The notes under the pieces were generated by a model. The model was not told the origin of the DNA and ran no database searches. It worked only from the letters and a program-made list of their open reading frames with translations. DNA of 54,461 bases. Source: Bog-473 sp036491435 (GTDB lineage Bacteria; Actinomycetota; Acidimicrobiia; Acidimicrobiales; RAAP-2). Below, piece by piece: positions 40,920 through 50,325 of the stretch. A program made the translations under genes and the position numbers. The stretch is from contig DASXBZ010000101.1 of the NCBI GenBank assembly GCA_036491435.1, positions 1-54,461 of the forward strand, written 5' to 3'. Within the stretch, counting starts at the first letter, position 1. Each line of letters begins with the position of its first letter.

Positions 40920-40945
40920 TAGAACCAGGGAAATAGGGCCGAAAG
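40920..40945 (+). promoter_or_regulatory. Weak sigma-28-like promoter before the LuxR regulator
   Basis: TAGA (40920-40923), 14 nt, GCCGAAAG (40938-40945). The GCCGA core is kept, but the -35 and spacing each deviate by one. Listed because it is the third GCCGA element upstream of a regulator in this cluster. Confidence 0.25.
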
Positions 40946-41032
40946 ACCCCCCTGCAACCTGCGTGGCATCTATCGTAATTAGAAGGGCGTTGGGCGAAAA
41001 TAGATCTCTCGATTCTCGAGGGGGATTTGCGG

Positions 41033-43693
41033 ATGGCTTTCGATGTCGGCGGGACACCCGTTGAGCCACGCGTCGTGGCGGGTCCCTGGCCGCTCGCCGG
41101 TCGTTCCCGCGAGCTCCAACTCCTGAAGGAAGCGATCCGCACGCGGCGAGGAGCCGTGATCGTGGGGCCTGCCGGCAGCGGCAAGACGACGCTCGCCCGC
41201 GCGGGTACCGAGTTCGCCCAGGACCAGGGCATGGCGATCGCGCTCGTGGCGGGCACCGAGGAGGCGCGCTCCTACGCCTTCGGCGCCTTCGCCTCCCTGC
41301 TGCCGCCCGGCCTGGCCGCCGTCGGTCCTGGGGCGCAGGGTGACCTGCTCCGCTACTACGTGCGGGAACTCGTCGCGACCGCCGAGGGACGACCGCTCCT
41401 GCTCGTGGTCGACGACGCGCATCTGCTCGACGACGGCTCATCGATGCTGATGCACCAGCTGTCCCTCAACGAGACGGCCACTGTGGTCGCCTGCGTTCCG
41501 ACCGCCGGGCCGGCGGTCGAGAAATTCGCGGACCCGACGGTGGTGTTGTGGAAGGACCGCGAGGCCGCGCGCATCGAGCTGTCGACCTTCGGTGACCATG
41601 ACATCGACGAATTGCTCCGGCGCGTGCTCGGTGGCCCCATCGACGCCGCCTCGGTGCGCCTCGTCTCGGAGTACACGCGGGGCGACCCGCTCTTCGTCCG
41701 GGAGGTCGTTTCCGGCGCCCTCGAGAGTCAGGCCCTGACCGACGAAAGCGGTGTCTGGCGTGTGCGCGGTCCCCTCCAGCCGACCACTCGACTCGTCGAG
41801 CTGATGAACCTCCGCCTCGGTCGCCTCAGCGAGGCGGAACGCCGCGTCATGGAGCTCACGGCCATAGGTGAGCCCCTGGCCCAACCTGCCCTCGACGAAC
41901 TGACCGAACGCTCGGCGGTGGAAGCCCTCGAGGACAAGGACCTGCTGACGAGCTCCATGGACGGCCGACGCCTCTCGGTGCAGTTGGCCAATCCCGTGCT
42001 CGCCGACGTCGTGCGCGCCGGCATCAGCCCGCGTCGCGAACGCGAACTGTCACGCGCCCTCGCCGAGGCGTCGGGAACGAGCCGGCAGGAGGACACGCTG
42101 CTGCTCGCTTCGCTGCGCCTCGTCGGAGGCGGCGGGGACGCGGACCTGCTGCTCGCCGGCGCGAAGGCGGCCCGCGACCGGCGCGACTTCGCCCTCACCG
42201 AGCGGCTGGCGCTGGCGGCGATGGAGCAGGGCGAGGGATTCGAAGCGCAGCTCCTGGCGGCCGAGGCCGCCCACGTCGAGGGCCGCGACGCCGAGGCGGC
42301 GGACGCGCTCGACGCGCTCGATCGCCAAGCCGCCAACGACACCGAGAGCATCCGGGTGGCGCTCCTGCGCTTCGACCTGGCCTACTTCGCGCGCGGCTTG
42401 GCCGACACATCGTCGATCGAAGCCCTGTTGAACACCGCGACCGATGGGGAGTGGCGCGGTGAGCTGCTGGCCCGTCGCCTGTGCATGCAGGGTGCCCTGC
42501 ACGGCCCGGCCGCCGCGCTCGATACCGTGCCCGTTCCATTGAAGCAGGGCCCCTCCGCGATGCCCTCCAGCGTGCATGCCGTCGTCGGCGAATTCCTCAC
42601 CCGCACCGGCGCCATGGAACAAGCGCTTCGCGTGCTCGGTTCCGACCGGGGTCCGGCAGAGCATCCGGTCGGGACGGAGCTCTGGAGCCCGTTCTCCAAC
42701 CGTGCCCTCACCCTCATCGGCCTCGGTCGCTTCGACGAGGCGGATGCGCTCATCGACGACGCCCGCAACGACCGGACCGTGGCCGCCGCCTCGCCCGAGA
42801 GCGCCGTCGTAGCGGCCGTCCTCGGCGCCCTCCGGCTCGAACAAGGCCGCGTCCAGAGTGCGTTCCTGCAAGCGGCCAGCGCGACCGGGACCTTCATCGA
42901 CCTCGGCCTCACGGTGCCGGCGCGCCGTTGCTACACGCTCTGCGCCACGGCGCTGGCGCTCGCGGGCCACGCGGCCAAGGCCGCAGAGACGCTGGTCGAG
43001 CTCGACGCGCTCGCCCTGCCGACCGACTTGTCCTACGAGGTCCAGGTGCTGCAAGCCCGGGCCTGGGTCCGGGCCGCGGGCGGCGACATGGCGTCCGGCC
43101 GCCAACACCTCGAGACGGCGGCGACCCTCGGGGCCGAGGTCGGCGACCTCCTGGGCGCCGCCGAGTCCCTGCACGGACTGGCCCGCATGGGCCGGGCCCG
43201 CCAGGTCGTCGACGAACTCGGTGAGCTCGCGGAACGGGTGGACGGCGAGCTGACGGCAGCCCGGCTCGCCTACGCGTTGGGTGCGGCACGCCGGGACAGC
43301 CGAGGACTCGACGAAGCCGCGGCGCGGTTCGAGGCGCTCGGCGCGAACCTCTACGCCGCCGAAGCGCTCGGGGAGTCGGCCGTGCACCTCCTGCGTGCGG
43401 GCATGTCCCGGGAGGCGGCGTCCAGCCAGCAACGAGCGGCGCGCCTGCTGTCGCGCTGCGAGCGTGCCGTCACGCCGTTCGTCCGTGCCATCGGTGTCCG
43501 GGCCCAGCTCACACCGGCCGAGCTCGATACGGCGCTCCAAGCGGCCTCGGGCAGCACGGACAGGCAGATCGCGGAGGTCATGCACCTTTCCGTGCGCACC
43601 GTCGAGAACCGGCTCCACCGCGTCTACCAGAAGCTCGGCCTTTCGCACCGCCGTGAGCTGGGAGAGGCGCTCCGCGACCTGCCCGAGCCCTGA
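41033..43693 (+). CDS. Large ATP-binding LuxR-family (LAL-type) transcriptional regulator
   Basis: An 886-aa STAND-type regulator. The N-terminal AAA/NTPase has Walker A GPAGSGKTT (45-53) and Walker B LLLVVDDAH (122-130). A long helical TPR-like middle follows (about 300-800, rich in Ala/Leu/Glu). The C-terminal LuxR HTH has LTPAELDTALQAASGSTDRQ, IAEVMHLSVRTVENRLHRVY and QKLGLSHRREL. Such LAL proteins bind an inducer and ATP, then activate promoters. ATG 41033 follows GAGGGGG; TTG 41027 is an alternative. It is divergent from the deacetylase, a possible target. Confidence 0.9.
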   Translation: MAFDVGGTPVEPRVVAGPWPLAGRSRELQLLKEAIRTRRGAVIVGPAGSGKTTLARAGTEFAQDQGMAIALVAGTEEARSYAFGAFASLLPPGLAAVGPGAQGDLLRYYVRELVATAEGRPLLLVVDDAHLLDDGSSMLMHQLSLNETATVVACVPTAGPAVEKFADPTVVLWKDREAARIELSTFGDHDIDELLRRVLGGPIDAASVRLVSEYTRGDPLFVREVVSGALESQALTDESGVWRVRGPLQPTTRLVELMNLRLGRLSEAERRVMELTAIGEPLAQPALDELTERSAVEALEDKDLLTSSMDGRRLSVQLANPVLADVVRAGISPRRERELSRALAEASGTSRQEDTLLLASLRLVGGGGDADLLLAGAKAARDRRDFALTERLALAAMEQGEGFEAQLLAAEAAHVEGRDAEAADALDALDRQAANDTESIRVALLRFDLAYFARGLADTSSIEALLNTATDGEWRGELLARRLCMQGALHGPAAALDTVPVPLKQGPSAMPSSVHAVVGEFLTRTGAMEQALRVLGSDRGPAEHPVGTELWSPFSNRALTLIGLGRFDEADALIDDARNDRTVAAASPESAVVAAVLGALRLEQGRVQSAFLQAASATGTFIDLGLTVPARRCYTLCATALALAGHAAKAAETLVELDALALPTDLSYEVQVLQARAWVRAAGGDMASGRQHLETAATLGAEVGDLLGAAESLHGLARMGRARQVVDELGELAERVDGELTAARLAYALGAARRDSRGLDEAAARFEALGANLYAAEALGESAVHLLRAGMSREAASSQQRAARLLSRCERAVTPFVRAIGVRAQLTPAELDTALQAASGSTDRQIAEVMHLSVRTVENRLHRVYQKLGLSHRRELGEALRDLPEP

Positions 43694-43697
43694 GTCT

Positions 43698-43711
43698 CGG
43701 CCTGAGGGCCG
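43698..43711. terminator. Small bidirectional hairpin CGGCC-TGAG-GGCCG
   Basis: A 5-bp GC stem with a 4-nt loop lies in the 30-nt gap between the convergent LuxR regulator and the GDT1-type gene. It could end both transcripts. There is no T-run. Confidence 0.3.
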
Positions 43712-43723
43712 GCAGCACGGGGC

Positions 43724-44308
43724 TCAGCGGACGGCCTCCCACACCGCCCATCCCGTAAGGGCGAACAGCACGACGGCCGTCACGATCCGGATCGTCGCGA
43801 TGTTGACCAACCGGAGCACGCTCTGACCGGCGGCCACCGCGAGCGCGGCAACGGCCCAGAGGGCGAGGACCGCGCCGACGCCCACCGAGAGCGCATCGTG
43901 GTAGTGCGCCGCCAGGTTGGCCGTGAGGATCTGCGTCAGGTCGCCCCACTCGGCCAGGAAGATGACCAGGAACGCGGTGACGGCGACGCGCTGGTGTGAG
44001 GCCGCCTCGCGCTCGACCAGTTCCTCCTCGTCGTGTTGCTTCCTCGCTTCCCGCAGCGCGAGCACGCCCCCGATGAAGAACATGCCGGCGACGATGGCCT
44101 GTACGGCGCGGTGCGGCAGGAGGTGGAAGATGGCGACGCCGATGGTGACGGCGATCACCACGTGTACCGCAAAGGCCGCGGCGGCGCCCATCCACACCAG
44201 CAGGGGCCGGCCGCGCGTAGCGAGGATCAACGACGCGAACATGGTCTTGTCGGGGAGCTCGCCCAGGAAGATGATGGGAAAGACTGCGAATACGACGTGG
44301 AGCTGCAC
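43724..44308 (-). CDS. GDT1/TMEM165-family cation transporter (Mn2+/Ca2+)
   Basis: The 194-aa membrane protein has six or seven helices and the duplicated UPF0016 motif: FLGELPDKTMFASL near the N-terminus and FLAEWGDLTQILTANL in the second half (E-x-G-D-(K/R)-(S/T) type, here partly divergent as ELPDKT and EWGDLT). Family members exchange Mn2+ or Ca2+ for protons. The linker is acidic and basic (RKQHDEEELVEREA). GTG 44308 has AAAGG 6 nt upstream; the frame beyond it is not membrane-protein-like. Confidence 0.87.
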   Translation of the reverse strand: MQLHVVFAVFPIIFLGELPDKTMFASLILATRGRPLLVWMGAAAAFAVHVVIAVTIGVAIFHLLPHRAVQAIVAGMFFIGGVLALREARKQHDEEELVEREAASHQRVAVTAFLVIFLAEWGDLTQILTANLAAHYHDALSVGVGAVLALWAVAALAVAAGQSVLRLVNIATIRIVTAVVLFALTGWAVWEAVR

Positions 44309-44514
44309 AGGGACCTTTCTGGTTCTCTCGAAGGTAGCCCGCTGCCCGCGGCACGCAGCGGCGGGCGCGTACGCCGAAGTCAGGTGTCGTCGGCACGATC
44401 GACGCGGTAATGCCTTGCGCACAATCGGGGTGGACACGCGAGCTTGGAAGCGAAGATGCCCGTCGAACGCTCCGAGACGACACCGCCGAGCGCGGGCCGC
44501 GCCCGACGCCAGCC

Positions 44515-45360
44515 CTACCCGGGCCCTCGGCCGTCTCCGTCCGGGGCAACCTGGTCGAGCAACGACTGGCCGGTCAGGGCGAACACCGTCTCGTCGTCGC
44601 TCTGTCGCCACAGGTCGATGAGCTCGTCGGACACCGGGTCGCAGCCGTAGCGCATCGGCCCTGAGGAATCGACGATCGCGTCGACGACGGCGGAGGCCGC
44701 CGCGGCCGGCTCCACCACGCGGGGGTCGGCATGGGCGCGCCGGAGTTCGCCGGCGATCTCGGCGAGCGCCTTGTACGGCGGGAACCGCACCGCGTCAAGG
44801 TCACCGGTGCTCAGACGGAACATGTCGGTGTCCACGGGACCGGGCAGGATCTCGACCACCCGGATCCCGAACGGCGCCACCTCCACCCGCAGGCTGTCGC
44901 AGAAGGCGGAGACCGCCGCCTTCGAGGCACGGTACGCCGAATAGAACGGGACGGCCGCGATGATCGACGAGGACGTGATCGTGCAGACGACGGACGGGCG
45001 GTTGCCGCGCAGCACCGGAATCGCTGCCGAGGTGAGCGCGACGGTGCCGAAGACGTTGGTCTCGAACATGCGGCGCCAGTCGCCGATGTCCGCGTGCTCA
45101 ATCGGGAGATATGGGGTGTCCACCCCCGCGTTGTTGACCAGCACGCTGAGATCGTCGGGCAGCTCGAACGTCGAGGGGTCGGTGACGTCGAGCCGGCGTA
45201 CCTGCAGGCGACCCGCCGCCTCCTCGGCCATGCCCGACCCGGCGGCCGGGTCCCGCATGGTGGCGACGGTGTCGAAACCCCGGCGCGCCAGTTCGAGTGC
45301 GACGGCCCGGCCGATGCCGCGGCTGGCGCCGGTGACCAGCGCGCTTCCTTGGATGTCCAT
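44515..45360 (-). CDS. Short-chain dehydrogenase/reductase (SDR)
   Basis: The 281-aa classical SDR has the cofactor motif TGASRGIGRAVALEL (about 10-24), LVNNAGV, catalytic Ser in ITSSS, and Tyr/Lys in YSAYRASKAAVSAF, then PGPVDTDM. The arginine in ASRGIG and the context suggest NADP(H). The substrate is unknown. It is divergent from the methyltransferase gene with 40 nt between them. Confidence 0.88.
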   Translation of the reverse strand: MDIQGSALVTGASRGIGRAVALELARRGFDTVATMRDPAAGSGMAEEAAGRLQVRRLDVTDPSTFELPDDLSVLVNNAGVDTPYLPIEHADIGDWRRMFETNVFGTVALTSAAIPVLRGNRPSVVCTITSSSIIAAVPFYSAYRASKAAVSAFCDSLRVEVAPFGIRVVEILPGPVDTDMFRLSTGDLDAVRFPPYKALAEIAGELRRAHADPRVVEPAAAASAVVDAIVDSSGPMRYGCDPVSDELIDLWRQSDDETVFALTGQSLLDQVAPDGDGRGPG

Positions 45361-45366
45361 GGCGGC

Positions 45367-45391
45367 GATTCTTCCTCAAAGGCAGGGGTAG
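45367..45391 (+). promoter_or_regulatory. Possible SigB-like promoter giving a leaderless methyltransferase mRNA
   Basis: GATT (45367-45370), 15 nt, GGGTAG (45386-45391). The GTG start is 9 nt further on. The same bases include TAGCGT (45389-45394), a SigA-type -10 box 6 nt before the GTG, so either reading predicts an mRNA with little or no leader. Confidence 0.3.
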
Positions 45392-45400
45392 CGTCGGTCC

Positions 45401-46036
45401 GTGGGCTTCTACAACGAGCAGGTCGTGCCACGGCTGGTGGAATTGACCTTGGGCACCGGCGGCTTCGACAAGTTCCGGGCGCGCACCACCGAGGGTCTCT
45501 CGGGTCGCGTGGTCGAGATCGGCTTCGGCTCCGGGTTGAACCTGCCCCACTACCCGCCCGAGGTCGAGCGGGTGCTGGCGGTCGAGCCTTCACGCGTCGC
45601 ACGCCAGCGCGCCGAGCGCCGCATCCGGGCGGCGGCCATGCCCGTCGAACAGGTCGGCCTCGACGGCCAGACACTGCCGCTCGACGACGCCAGCTGCGAC
45701 GCCGCGCTCTGCACCTTCACGCTGTGCACCGTTCCCGACCCTTCACGAGCGCTGGCGGAGCTCCTCCGGGTCCTCCGACCGGCCGGCACCGTGCACTTCC
45801 TCGAGCACGGGCTGTCGCCCGATCGGAACGTGGCCAAGTGGCAGCACCGGATCGATCCGATCCAGCGCCGGTTGGCCGACGGCTGTCACCTGACCCGCGA
45901 CCCGTCGTCGCTCGTCGAGCAGGCCGGCTTCGTCATGCAGCGCAACGAGCAGCGTTACATCCAAGGCCCCAAGCCGTGGGGCTGGCTCACCCTCGGCACG
46001 GCGGTCAAGCCTCGCGCCCCGCGCGCCGCGTCCTGA
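45401..46036 (+). CDS. Class I SAM-dependent methyltransferase
   Basis: The 211-aa protein has motif I VVEIGFGSGLNLPHY (about 37-51), acidic end of strand 2 LAVEPS, and strand 4 CDAALCTFTLCTVPDP, then LRPAGTVHFLEHGLSPD. It resembles UbiE-like/thiol-methyltransferase proteins that act on small molecules; the substrate is unknown. It starts with GTG and no ribosome site, apparently leaderless. Divergent from the SDR. Confidence 0.88.
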   Translation: MGFYNEQVVPRLVELTLGTGGFDKFRARTTEGLSGRVVEIGFGSGLNLPHYPPEVERVLAVEPSRVARQRAERRIRAAAMPVEQVGLDGQTLPLDDASCDAALCTFTLCTVPDPSRALAELLRVLRPAGTVHFLEHGLSPDRNVAKWQHRIDPIQRRLADGCHLTRDPSSLVEQAGFVMQRNEQRYIQGPKPWGWLTLGTAVKPRAPRAAS

Positions 46037-46134
46037 ACTCGCGCCTCGACCCGACCGACAACCCGGGAGCCCGCAGTCGCGCCAGACCGCGCGCCATCGA
46101 CTCCTCACGGCTGCTGGCTACGTTTGGGCCCTTG

Positions 46135-47655
46135 ATGCGGGCACCCGACGACGTGACCTCCGCCGCCGAGGCCCGAAGCCGGCGGCGCGCCCTGAGACCG
46201 GCAACCGCGGTCGCGTCCCTCCTCCTCGTCGCGATCACACTCGCCGCCTGCTCGTCGGGCCCGAAGAGCGCCACGAGCGCGCTCGCCACGCCGTCGAACT
46301 CCATCGCGCCCACGCCCAACTACCCCAACTCGTGCGCGCCGGTCGGTGCGGACTCCTCGAACACCTGCATCCGTCTCACCTTGGCGGCCATCGACCACGC
46401 CCGCGCCGGCGAGGGACTGCGGCCCCTGGTGCTGCCGGCCGGCTTCGCGCAGTTGACCGTGCCCGAGCAGCTGTTCGTGGTGCTCGACCGCGAGCGTCTG
46501 GACCGGGGGCTGGCGCCGTTCGCCGGCATGTCCGCCGCGCTCGTTGCGGATGCGCAAAAGGGCGCCGCCACGGCCGGGCTGCCGCCACGGCCGGGCCGCG
46601 CCTACACGGCAGTCGGCGCCGAGTGGATCGGGGCCGTGGACAACGGACTCGACGCGGACTATCAGTGGCTCTACGACGACGGGCCCAACAGCGGGGTGCC
46701 GAACTGTTCCAACACCCAGTCGTCGGGCTGCTGGGCCGACCGCCAGATCGCGCTCCAGCGTTTCGGCTCGTCGCGTTCGCTCGTCATGGGTGCGGCGTAC
46801 GACGCGAACGGCGACGTCTCGCAGGGCGACCGGGGCGGCTCGTCGCTGGCTGCGACGCTCGCCGTCACCGCACACCCGGGGGCGCTCGTCTACACGTGGG
46901 ACAACGCGGTCGCCGCCACGAGGGCCGGGACGTTGCGCCCCCTGAAGTCCCTTCCCGCGTCCGAGTCCAACGCCGGCGTCGCCGACCCGGCCCACAACGT
47001 GCAGCCGAATCCCGACTTCACCCGAGTCTGCGCCGGCAACGGCGTCGACAATTCGAACGCCTGCATCGACGCCACGCTCGCCGCCATCAACCACGCGCAC
47101 GCACTCGAACGCGTCCGGCCCATGGTGCTCCCGGTCGGGTTCGCGCAACTGAGCGTCCCCGAACAGCTCTTCGTCGTGCTCAACCTCGAGCGGGTCGACC
47201 GGGGTCTGTCCGCCTTCAACGGACTCAGCACAGGCCTGAACGCCAACGCGCAGCGGGGCGCCAACGACGCCACCGACCCTCCCGATCCGGGGTCGGACTA
47301 CGTCCTGGACGACGCCGAATGGGCCGGGGGCTCCTCGAACGGGCTCGACGCGGTCTACGGCTGGATGTACGACGACGGCTACAACAGCGGAAATCTCGAC
47401 TGTCTGCACCGCGGAGCCGCCGGCTGCTGGGGGCACCGCAAGGGGATCCTCGACGACTTCGGCGCAGGCCCGAACCTCGTGATGGGCGCGGCGATCGACA
47501 GCACGGGCGACCACCACAGCGGCGATGACGGCGGGACGTCGATGGCGGTCACGCTGGCCGTCGCCGGCGCACCCGTCCGCTCGCTGCTCTACACCTGGAG
47601 CCAGGTGCTGACGGAGCTCCCCGCGGCGTCGGGTGTGCCAGGAGCGTCCGGCTGA
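46135..47655 (+). CDS. Lipoprotein with two tandem CAP/SCP-like domains
   Basis: The 506-aa protein has a lipoprotein signal with lipobox LAAC (Cys39). Two homologous halves follow (about 60-265 and 285-495), each with SNxCIxxTLAAIxHA, RPxVLPxGFAQLxVPEQLFV, ERxDRGLxxFxG, and a late LVMGAA. This is CAP (PR-1/SCP)-like architecture. The second half keeps CWGHRKGILDDF, whereas the first has CWADRQIALQRF, so the likely functional His is lost in domain 1. The ATG at 46135 is the only start that gives a normal signal sequence. Confidence 0.8.
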   Translation: MRAPDDVTSAAEARSRRRALRPATAVASLLLVAITLAACSSGPKSATSALATPSNSIAPTPNYPNSCAPVGADSSNTCIRLTLAAIDHARAGEGLRPLVLPAGFAQLTVPEQLFVVLDRERLDRGLAPFAGMSAALVADAQKGAATAGLPPRPGRAYTAVGAEWIGAVDNGLDADYQWLYDDGPNSGVPNCSNTQSSGCWADRQIALQRFGSSRSLVMGAAYDANGDVSQGDRGGSSLAATLAVTAHPGALVYTWDNAVAATRAGTLRPLKSLPASESNAGVADPAHNVQPNPDFTRVCAGNGVDNSNACIDATLAAINHAHALERVRPMVLPVGFAQLSVPEQLFVVLNLERVDRGLSAFNGLSTGLNANAQRGANDATDPPDPGSDYVLDDAEWAGGSSNGLDAVYGWMYDDGYNSGNLDCLHRGAAGCWGHRKGILDDFGAGPNLVMGAAIDSTGDHHSGDDGGTSMAVTLAVAGAPVRSLLYTWSQVLTELPAASGVPGASG

Positions 47656-47681
47656 ACCTCGCGCGTCCTAACCTGACCGCC

Positions 47682-48086
<405 letters not shown>

Positions 48087-48190
48087 GCACGGTTCGACCC
48101 TCGAACGCCTCGACTTCCGGGCATCCGGCGACACCCGGGCTTATGGTGTCGGCACCAAACACGGGAACGCAGGAACAGGGGAGGACGGAC

Positions 48191-48694
48191 ATGACGGCGC
48201 AGCTGCTGATCACCGGCATTCTTGGCATCGTGACCACGGCGGTCGCCTTCTACGCCAACCGCCACCTCTTCAGCGCCGGCAACGCCGCCGGCGGTGTCAC
48301 CCTCCTCGAGGGCACCTATTACGTGGTGGGCCTCGCCTCCCTCGTGCTCGGTTGGTACTTCAACGTGCGCTACACGCACACGTACCACGACGCCAACTAC
48401 TGGAACTACACCAAGATGCTGTTCACCAACTGGGCCGCGGACTCCGCCGCCCAGGACTACGTGATCGTGAACCTCGTCCTCATGCCGCTCTGGACGATCA
48501 TCGACGGCCGCCGGCGCGGCCTCAAGTGGGCGTGGATCTTCTTCGTGATGAGCCTCTTCACGAGCCTGGCCATGTCCATCGCGTTCTTCCTGGCGTTCAT
48601 GGAGCGCCAGTGGCGCTACAACAAGGCGCTGGCTCAGGAAGCGCCGGCGGCGACTCCCCCATCCGTTGCACCGGCACCCTCCAAGACTGCGTAG
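48191..48694 (+). CDS. Membrane protein, DUF2834-like
   Basis: The 167-aa protein has four hydrophobic helices: near the N-terminus (LLITGILGIVTTAVAFYA), 38-52, about 92-108 (YVIVNLVLMPLWTIIDG) and 115-138 (WAWIFFVMSLFTSLAMSI), then an Ala/Pro tail. The W-x-M-L-F-T-N-x-A...D-Y-V-I...E-x-x-R helix order resembles DUF2834, unknown function. GGGGAGG lies 6 nt before the ATG. The last 61 nt overlap the convergent oxidoreductase gene. Confidence 0.72.
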   Translation: MTAQLLITGILGIVTTAVAFYANRHLFSAGNAAGGVTLLEGTYYVVGLASLVLGWYFNVRYTHTYHDANYWNYTKMLFTNWAADSAAQDYVIVNLVLMPLWTIIDGRRRGLKWAWIFFVMSLFTSLAMSIAFFLAFMERQWRYNKALAQEAPAATPPSVAPAPSKTA

Positions 48695-50226
48695 CCCGCG
48701 TTGTAGCCGGGGATGAACGTGACCCCTGGCCCGCCATGGCACCCGGCCCCGCACAGATACAACCCGTCGACCGGCACGGGGTTGTCCGGCCACCCTCGTG
48801 GACCGGGACGGAACGGCCCCATGAACTCCGGCTGCAGCAGTCCATGGCAGAAGTCGCCACCGGTGCAGCCGAACATCAGCTCGTAGGTGAAGGCCGGATA
48901 GTTCAGCTGCCGCTCGATGAGGTCGGGGAAGTTCGGCGCCACCGCCGCGATCTTGGCGACAATGCGCTCGGCCATCTCGTCGCGCAGTCGGTTCTGCGTC
49001 TCCCGGTCGCTCGCCACCGGCAGGTAGAACGCGAACGACGACGCCGCGTGCATGCCTTCGGGCGCCAGTGAGGGGTCGTCCATCGACGGGATCTGCAGGT
49101 TGAACGAGGGCGACAGCGGCACCTCGCCGCGCTGACAGCCCTCGAAGTCGCGCTGCATCTCTTCCGCGGTGCCGAAGAACGTGACGTTGCGCCCCCATGA
49201 CGTGCCGTTCAGCGCTTCGTAGGGCGCCCGATACTCCGGCAGTCCCCGCAGCGCGAAGTGCGCCTGGAAGTAGGCCGCCCGGTGGTCGATCGCACCCACC
49301 CGCTGCACGAAGCCCTCGGGCAACGCCTCGGCGTCCAGCAACCCGCAGAAGGTCGTCGTCGGGTCGAGGTTCGACACCACGACCGGCGCGGTCACGACCT
49401 CGCCCTCACCGAGCTCCACGCCCTTCACTGCGCCCCCGTCGGTCACGATGCGCGACACCTTGACGTGGCGGCGCAGTTCGCCCCCATGGCGCTCGAACAG
49501 CGCCAGCAGGTGGTCGGCGATCGTCCCCAGCCCGCCGCGCACCTTGGACATCGTCGCGGTGCCGGGCGACGCCAGCGCGAACGCCAGGCACAGCGCGCTG
49601 CCTGGCGTGTAGGGCCCGCGATAAGTCGAGTTGACCGCGAGGAAGGCGAGCATGCTGCGCACCGGCGCGTGCTTCACGCGGTCGGGCACGTACTTGTCGA
49701 CGACGTCCATGACGCTGCCGAACATGGCGAGCCGGATGGCCTCGCGCTCGGCCTCGTTCGTCGCGCTCGCCCACATCTCGTCGAGCGACTTGGGCGGCCG
49801 GCGCACGTCGAAGCGGCCGATGGCCCGCGCCGGCGCCTCGGCCCAGGCCGCCACCTCCGCCATCCCGAGCACGGCCTCGATGCCGAGCGTCTCGCCCAGG
49901 TGCTCGAGCAGCTTCTCCGGGTCCGAGTAGAGGAGGAGGAGCGGGGCCCCCTCGCCGTCTCCGACTGCGGCCGATTGGACCTCGGGCTCGTAGATCGGGC
50001 AGGACGCCAGCTCCAGGTCCTCGTAGACCTCGTTGGGCACGGGGAACTGGATCGAGCCGGCGAGCTCGAAGCGGTAGCCCCGGATCAGTTCGGTGGTCGA
50101 GGCCATGCCGCCGATGAAGTGGTTCTTCTCGAGACACAGCACACGCAGGCCGCCGCGGGCCATGACCGCGGCCGCCGTCAGCCCGTTGTGGCCCGCCCCG
50201 ATGACGATCGCGTCGTAGTCCGGCAT
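48634..50226 (-). CDS. Phytoene desaturase-like FAD-dependent oxidoreductase (CrtI/PDS-related)
   Basis: The 530-aa protein has the dinucleotide-binding start AIVIGAGHNGLTAAAVMARG (about 6-25), the second-glycine Glu in LCLEKNHFIGGMAS, and the C-terminal FAD segment GLYLCGAGCHGGPGVTFIPG. It belongs to the broad CrtI/RetSat-like group; no other carotenoid gene is near, so a carotenoid role is unproven. The final 61 nt overlap the convergent DUF2834 gene. Confidence 0.88.
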   Translation of the reverse strand: MPDYDAIVIGAGHNGLTAAAVMARGGLRVLCLEKNHFIGGMASTTELIRGYRFELAGSIQFPVPNEVYEDLELASCPIYEPEVQSAAVGDGEGAPLLLLYSDPEKLLEHLGETLGIEAVLGMAEVAAWAEAPARAIGRFDVRRPPKSLDEMWASATNEAEREAIRLAMFGSVMDVVDKYVPDRVKHAPVRSMLAFLAVNSTYRGPYTPGSALCLAFALASPGTATMSKVRGGLGTIADHLLALFERHGGELRRHVKVSRIVTDGGAVKGVELGEGEVVTAPVVVSNLDPTTTFCGLLDAEALPEGFVQRVGAIDHRAAYFQAHFALRGLPEYRAPYEALNGTSWGRNVTFFGTAEEMQRDFEGCQRGEVPLSPSFNLQIPSMDDPSLAPEGMHAASSFAFYLPVASDRETQNRLRDEMAERIVAKIAAVAPNFPDLIERQLNYPAFTYELMFGCTGGDFCHGLLQPEFMGPFRPGPRGWPDNPVPVDGLYLCGAGCHGGPGVTFIPGYNAGYAVLEGAGATDGGVAAGAS

Positions 50227-50325
50227 GAGAACGGCACGTTAGCGGTCGCTCTCGACTTTTGGCGTGCCGGCCGACCGGTTCCCCCGGACCCGGTCCGGCG
50301 GGCGGCACGGGGCCACCAGCACGTC

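Noticed and set aside
43724..44420. Searched upstream of the GDT1-type gene for a yybP-ykoY manganese riboswitch
   Set aside because: None of the conserved loop sequences of that riboswitch are visible.
44731..46134. Long plus-strand frame leading into the CAP lipoprotein
   Set aside because: It is antisense to the SDR and out of frame with the methyltransferase. A lipoprotein signal begins at 46135.
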